Of a DNA stretch of 64,000 bases, positions 57,835 to 64,000 are shown piece after piece. Source of the stretch: Amyloporia xantha (taxonomy: Eukaryota; Basidiomycota; Agaricomycetes; Polyporales; Adustoporiaceae); assembly GCA_036971615.1 (NCBI GenBank), contig JAYKKR010000001.1, positions 3,534,001 to 3,598,000 of the forward strand, written 5' to 3'. The position numbers and the translations under genes are program-made. The notes beneath the pieces are model-generated. The model saw nothing but the letters and a program-made list of their open reading frames with translations, searched no databases and had not been told where the DNA came from. Numbering within the stretch: position 1 is the first letter of the stretch; each line of letters starts with the position of its first letter.

Positions 57835-60800
57835 TCATGTAGAACGACCGGCTCCGTTAGCCATAGCATACAATGCCTCCTTGTCCCCACTCTCGTCCAC
57901 CAGCCCCCTCAGCCTGCCATTCTCTATCTTCAGTAACTCATGCGGCTCTCCGAACTCCACCTATTTCCGCAGATATCAGAAGGAATCCTGCTAAATCAAT
58001 ATATGACTTACGATACGGCCCGCATCGAGAACCATCTGCGGAGAAAAAGGCGTAACAGTGTGAGTTTGAGAAGAGGAGCAATATACATTCCCATGGACTC
58101 ACAATTTTATCCGCATCCATAATCGTCTGCAGACGGTGGGCAACGGTCAGTAGGGTTACATCTTTGTTTAATTCTTTCCGTAACGACGTCTGAATGACAG
58201 TGTCTGTCGCGTAATCTAAAATCGGGGTTGAGCGATTGCTCTCGACCGCACTAAGTGTGAGATCTCACCAATTGCGGAAGTAGCTAATGTAGTAGACCAG
58301 GCGTCAGTGAGAGAGCAACTGCATTAGAATATGCACACCGACCTTCGTCTAGGATAAGAAGCTTGCTTTGTCGGACAATAGCTCTTGCCAGTGCTAGAAT
58401 CTGTCGCTGGCCCACGGACAGATTGCTGCCGCCACTGGAGATCTGACTATCAAGCGTGATACGACCTTCGTCCATCTCATCTTGTAGAGAGAACAGCCCC
58501 GCAGCACGTAACGCGTCGTTCAACACTGCATCGTCGTGCTGTTCGAAAGGATCCAGGTTCTGACGGAGCGTCCCGCTGAGAAGCTCAGGCTGCGATGTGG
58601 ACAAAATGTCAGCAACGGAAAGATATAAGGACAGGAGCGTACGCACGACTTGCGGAATGATCGTGATATTAGATCGCAGAGCGTCCAGGTTCAGGCTGTC
58701 AGTGGGCAGGCCGTCGTAATACACCTTGCCCTCGGTGAGGATGCAGCGTAGGAGGGACAAAGTTAGAGAGCTCTGTGTGGTCGATTAGACCCCCAACCAT
58801 GACCTTCCAAACATCGTAAACTGACCTTTCCACTACCAGTGCGACCCACTATGAAGAGCCGTACATTAGTATGAGTCTAGTCGACAGCAAAGACCACGTA
58901 CCAATGCCAACGCGCTCTCCTGATTTAACTTCAAATGACACGTCCTGTAATACCCGTGGGCCGTCCTAAACACCCGACGGTCAGGACATTCAATCTAAAC
59001 AGGGATCGAGGCTTACTGAAGAATAGCGAGCAGACAGTTGCTCCACTTTGAGCTCGCCGCCGGCAGGCCAGTAGGCCGGAGGAACGCCGTCTTTGCTGGG
59101 TTTCGGTTCTTGCTCGATTTGGGCGTATTGTTCAATCCGCTCCAGACTGTTTCATATCAGATCTCTTCACTCACTGAATTGGTTTGGATACACGAACCTA
59201 TTGCCTGAAAGAGCAGGACTAAGCAGATAATCGTGTCTGAAATGAACAGTACGTACCAGAAACCTCGAATTCGTTGAAGAGCCGCACCCACCAGAGAATC
59301 ATATCGCTGAATGCAACTAAGGAGAAAAGTAGGGCGATGAGGATCAAGCATCACACACATACTACACACGCTCACCCGCCATGTTCAGCGAGAAACCAAT
59401 ACTGCTGGCGTTGAATCTCCCCCCGTACACAAGATATGCTGCGAGACTGGAAGAGAATCCGTAGCTGAGGATGTCAATGCGGACTGATACCCATCTAGTG
59501 ACACTCGCTTAGCGTGACTCTATCACCCTCCTTTATCACCGTTACTCGCCTATTTAAGTTGTAGAAGGTTCGGGCAACTGTGGTCCAGTGATCAGCACGA
59601 GAGTACGCTTCCTTCCTGAACATCTCTTGGGCACCGTAGGCACGGATTGACGCTGATTTCATGTAATCAGACACTTGCGGAAACATTGAGGACCACCTCA
59701 ACTTACTGAGTCCAGTGATGGCCGCGCCAAAATGTCCAAGGACGGGCGCACGCGCATTGCTCATCTCGCGCTTGACAGACAACTGGGCCTTTATGTAAAT
59801 TTGACCACACCATGTACCCAGCACGGCAACCAAAATGCCTGGGAACAGGAACAACGGGGACATCACCACGATAGCAGTGAGTTTGATTAGCATGGATATG
59901 GTCCGTTCCACGAGTGCTCGGAAATAATCGGTGATCGGCCCATCCACTGTCGAACGTCAGAACCCAATCTTTGTAGCGTCTCGGTATCACGACTTACCTG
60001 CTTGTATGTCTTGCGTACAACGGGCAATGATGCGAGACGTCGGGGTCATGTCCAACCATCTACGAAATGAATGAGATCAGCTATTTTGCGAAGATCAGTC
60101 TGGATATACCTCAAGGTCGTGCCTAGCACGGAAGTAATCAATGTCTTGTGGATGTCCCGCGATGCTCTCATAGCCCCATAAATGTAGTATATGTAACCGA
60201 CGGAATAGAAGGTGGAAGCTCCCAGCAAAAGCATTGCATACACACTCAAGTAGCTGTGGTGTTTCGAAGTGAGCCCATGTCAGAGATGATGGACGGCTAA
60301 CACTTACAATGGCACCTTGACCTCTGAAGGATCATGATCTTCGTATTGTCGAGCCCAGTAACCAAGGAACCAGGTCTGCATTGTTTCACATAGTTCAGAC
60401 AGAACTAACGTTCCGACGCAGAACACCCAGAACAATAGCTGATGTGCGCCTGCGAGGCTAACCAAGAACATCTTCACTGCAAAGGGATGAGTACCACACA
60501 AGACGGAATACAGGGAAACATACGGGCTTGCCAGCTGACGTGTCCCTCGGAGACTTCCTCGGCAACGATGAGTTTACCATCTGACTTCTTCGGCGCGGCG
60601 TCTGACTGCTCCTGGTCCTGGTCCACTTCTTGTTTAGCCTTTTCCATCTCTTTAGTTTCTTCTGCGACTGCATCGGACAGCTTCTTGTCAGTAGCAAGGG
60701 CCTTCGAGAGAGAGCCTTGACTGAGAATTCTGCCATCCGCTCCCAAGGAGATGACGAACTCTGCAATGGGCGTAGCCATCGCCACATTATGTGTCTGAGG

Positions 60801-63800
60801 CAGACAATTCAGTTCGCAATATTGCAAGACCTGACAACGCACTCACAACTAGTAGTACAGTACGTCCGCGAATAAGATCGCCCTTGAAGCACTTCTCAAT
60901 AATCCATCTAGACGTGTGGACGTCAAGAGCTGCCAGAACCTGATAACAATGAGCAAAGCTGACTTGCTAACATATCCCCTGTCGCACTCACATCGTCTAG
61001 AAGCAGAATTTCTGCACTGGAATATACAGCCCGAGCGAGAGTAATACGAGCCTAATTTCATATGAATATTGGGTGTAACGATGCGATTGGCTATCCGACC
61101 TGACCTTTTGACCACCACTAATAGACATGAGAAAGATCTCAGTGTTTTCTCTAGAGGTGATAATCGATACTTTACACACCTAAGTGTAAGACCCTTTTCA
61201 CCGACTTCTGTTTGGTCACCAGCCTCAAATAGACTCAGATCACGTTGGAGACCACACTGATCAATGACTATGGCAGACGTTAGGGAAGCGAGTATGAAGA
61301 AGGAAGTCTGTTTGCTTGACCTTTGTTGTACCGCTCCTCATCATACGGAGAACCGAAGAGAATATTGTCCTAATCACGTCAAGATCTCAATAACCTATGG
61401 CGACAAACACATGATGCTGATCTTACACGAATAGTCTCATTCTGCACCCAGGATTCCTGCGCGGCATATGCGACTCCTCCCGCACGAGGCAGATTGTAGA
61501 ACGAGTCCGGACTAGACGGAATGTAGTGCATCTCGCCTAGAACGCGTTTGATGAATCTTTGCCCTCAAGCGAAAACCGCAAATCCAAATGACATACCGAG
61601 TAATGCCATGAGCAGAGACGTTTTACCAGAACCCGTGGGACCCACAATGAGGTTGATGTGCCCACGTTGGAAGAGCACTTCATCTTCGACCCGTAGCAGG
61701 AAATTTCGCCTGGCAGCGCCAGGAGTAGATTGGCCGTCCCTATCGCTCGACCAACTAAATGCAGCGTTTCTGATTCCGATCATTTCGCTGGTAGCATTGT
61801 TGACTGGTGGGGCGATTATTTCTGACCGTTCGGACTCCTGGCTGTATTCATCCAAGAGCTCCGTCTGAACCGTCTTAAGTCAGGCCATTCGAAGCACTGA
61901 CGGCAAGGAATCACCAACCTTGTGCAAAAATACATCCACACGATCCAATGAGACCTTCGCTGTTGTCACGATTGTATTATAGATAGATTGAATCGATTAG
62001 AAAATTCATTGTCGTACCTCGAATAATGGCCGGAACCATGTCGAAAACTCCATCCAGCCCTTGTCGCATGACCTCGAAGACTGAAAAATGAGTGAGTCTT
62101 ATTCGGGGTCAGCAGGTGCACAGCGTACCAGCCATGGATGAGAACACAGCAGATGCTAAAACAAAGTCAGTCAATCAACAACCAAGCGAGAACGTGAACG
62201 AACCCGTCAGCTCTTTCTTCATGAACACAGTCTGTGCATACGGTATGAGCTCGAACATGCATCTGATAGACATGGCACTCACGTATGTGACAAATGTGAC
62301 GATCATAGTGATGAAGGGTATGATATGGCTGTGGAGAGCAAGCCTCCGTCAGAAAGCAAGGATTTGGAAGACTACCCCGCTTACTTCAGAACGGAAATGG
62401 TCAGACCGAGAATTCTATATCTCCACTGATACTTGAGCTCCGCCTCGCGCTTGTCAGACAATTGTTCTGCGACTCGAGATTCCCAGCCGAAAAGTTTGAT
62501 CATACGGATAACGTTCATAGCTGAATAGCGTGACGTAGCAATGTTCAACAAATGCGGTAAGTCTTAAGGAGAAAGGCACGCACTCTCCGTCACATTTTGG
62601 ACGCGCGCATCCGTCTAGCATCAGAAAATCAGAATGGCCTCTCTCAAAACGGAGGGCTGTCACTCACCTTCTTCATCTTCTCAACCTGGACACCTTGAAT
62701 GCGACTAGCGATGTATCCTGGTAGGGGGAACAAAGCGACCATGACGGCCATACCGGTGAACGCGCTGCCCAGATGTAATTCAGAACGAGAACTCAGATTA
62801 TCACGCCGATCAAAACATACCTCCATCCAAGGATTGCGTATAGGAACCAGATAGAGAAACAGATCTGCAGGGGTACAAAAAGGACTGAGGACGATTGTTC
62901 CGTAAGTTAGAATAAGTGAACACTGCGCTTCGACGTACAGGCGTACAAGAAATCACGTCCACTGATAAGATTGTCCAGATCCGAGGTGACCAAGTTGTTG
63001 ATCTTCCCGACCAGGTTCCCGCCCTTTTTACCGTCTGCAGACGGGTCCGCAGGGGCTGTCTCTTTCCCGTTTTTGCTTCCAGGACCAGCCTTCGACTTCT
63101 GCTTACCCTTGACCGTGGAACCCGTGTCAACGCTGGCAGAACCCGCACGCAATGTGTCGCCGTCGGTAGTGCTGGAATCTTCATTCGAGTGTGTACCCTG
63201 CGAATCTTCGCCCGCATCATCAGAGATAGACGCGTGGTCTGGCGTGCCTGCAGCGGTATTGGGGGCGGTATTGACCTGGGAGTCTGTAACCTCTGCCTTC
63301 ACGCGGATGCGGAGTGCATGCTCGAATACCAGCTGCGTAATTATGCCCGTGGCACGGACAAACATTCTCGTCTAGGGATGAAAGAGATGATCGAGAACGG
63401 CAACGAGGTGGCAAGAGTGCGGCTAGACATACTGTAGTAAAGATGTACCATTGAGTGCTGACGGAGCCGAACATACCGCCTACGAACAGCCCACCGATCC
63501 AGAACCACGGACGCATTACCGCACCTTCACCATTGGTTTCCAGATAGCTATAAGCAACGTGAGCAATGAAGGCGTCACTGCAGGCAAAGGGACCAATACC
63601 GGAGCAATCGGTTGACACAGATCGGGCTGGACATTTGGCTGAAGGACTGATCGTCGATCAGTAAGTGGCTGATGCATGAGTACATGCCATGAGGTCCCTT
63701 ACTTGGAATAGGATCATGATGGTCAAGACAAGGTACTCGGTACCTGGAATTATCGTATTAAGACTGGAAAAAAGGACACATGGAAGAACTTACGGAAGAT

Positions 63801-64000
63801 AGTCATAAGGCCCCAGAACAGATGCCTGTCCTTTGTCGCCTCGAAAGGATCGAGATGCTACACAACAGCATGAGCTTCCACGCTGGATCCGTATTAGGCA
63901 GGTATGAAGTCCGCACCTTGAAACTCCTCTTGACCAAGTGCTTCGCACTGTCATAATCGGCAAGCGCGGGTAGCTTGTCTACCGGGAGATGAGGGATAGT
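57835..64000 (-). CDS. ABCC-type multidrug resistance transporter, 5' partial
   Basis: The 3' part of a long gene with many introns; the 5' end is beyond 64,000. From the C-terminus backwards: NBD2 with VGRTGSGK-SSL (about 58,760-58,840), LSVGQRQILALARAIVRQ, LLILDE and H-loop TVAHRLQTI; TMD2 (59,150-60,490); a charged linker rich in Glu/Lys/Asp (60,500-60,720); NBD1 with VGPTGSGKTSLLMALLG (about 61,600-61,650), LSGGQK interrupted by an intron after the first base pair of Ser (about 61,130), AEILLLDDV; and part of TMD1 (62,000-64,000). TMD1 carries a Ser/Asp/Gly-rich hydrophilic insert (62,960-63,310), as in Ybt1/Bpt1-like fungal transporters. The class exports conjugated or organic anions across vacuolar or plasma membranes. 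Substrate unknown. Confidence 0.9.

Overview
This is nuclear DNA from a filamentous basidiomycete, almost certainly an Agaricomycete. Nearly every gene is broken by short GT-AG introns of about 50-70 bases, genes are densely packed on both strands, and the cytoplasmic dynein heavy chain is present only as its motor half, the arrangement known from Agaricomycetes, where dhc1 (tail) and dhc2 (motor) are separate genes. I cannot name the genus. No tRNA, rRNA or CRISPR was seen. Splice sites were deduced by reading-frame continuity and protein-family resemblance, without transcripts.

Left part (1-32,800) is mostly conserved housekeeping: an Mdv1/Caf4-type mitochondrial fission WD40 adaptor (5' partial), a small membrane or secreted protein, the Hsp90 co-chaperone p23/Sba1, a fungal SAM methyltransferase, a secreted CBM19-like protein, homoserine kinase (thr1), dynein motor subunit (dhc2, about 11.4 kb), divergent spliceosomal SmE (sme1), peroxisomal RING protein pex10, mitochondrial mgr2/Romo1, a hypothetical protein, mitochondrial ribosomal protein mL43, and a 752-residue unrecognised protein. 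A 275-bp CACTA-like MITE sits in the narrow space between dhc2 and sme1.

Middle part (33,400-41,000) is the accessory region. Two members of a TPR-protein family (A intact, B a pseudogene) lie head-to-tail and are separated by a nest of transposon-like elements: a 2.7-kb element with 27-bp terminal inverted repeats, inside it a 1.1-kb element with perfect 158-bp inverted repeats, and inside that a 0.26-kb foldback element. A third member (C, frameshifted near its end) lies on the opposite strand at 55-57 kb.

Right part (41,800-64,000) holds an ammonium transporter of the Mep1/3 (Glu) type, an F-box protein with several microexons, a dienelactone hydrolase, a fungal membrane protein (DUF7702-like), the rRNA-processing endonuclease las1, a WRN/EXD2-type 3'-5' exonuclease, TPR copy C, and the 3' part of an ABCC-type multidrug transporter that runs off the window end.

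Recurrent splicing oddities are a theme: a 4-nt microexon in mgr2, 8-, 11- and 12-nt exons in the F-box gene, and GC-AG introns in the methyltransferase, the dienelactone hydrolase and two TPR paralogs.
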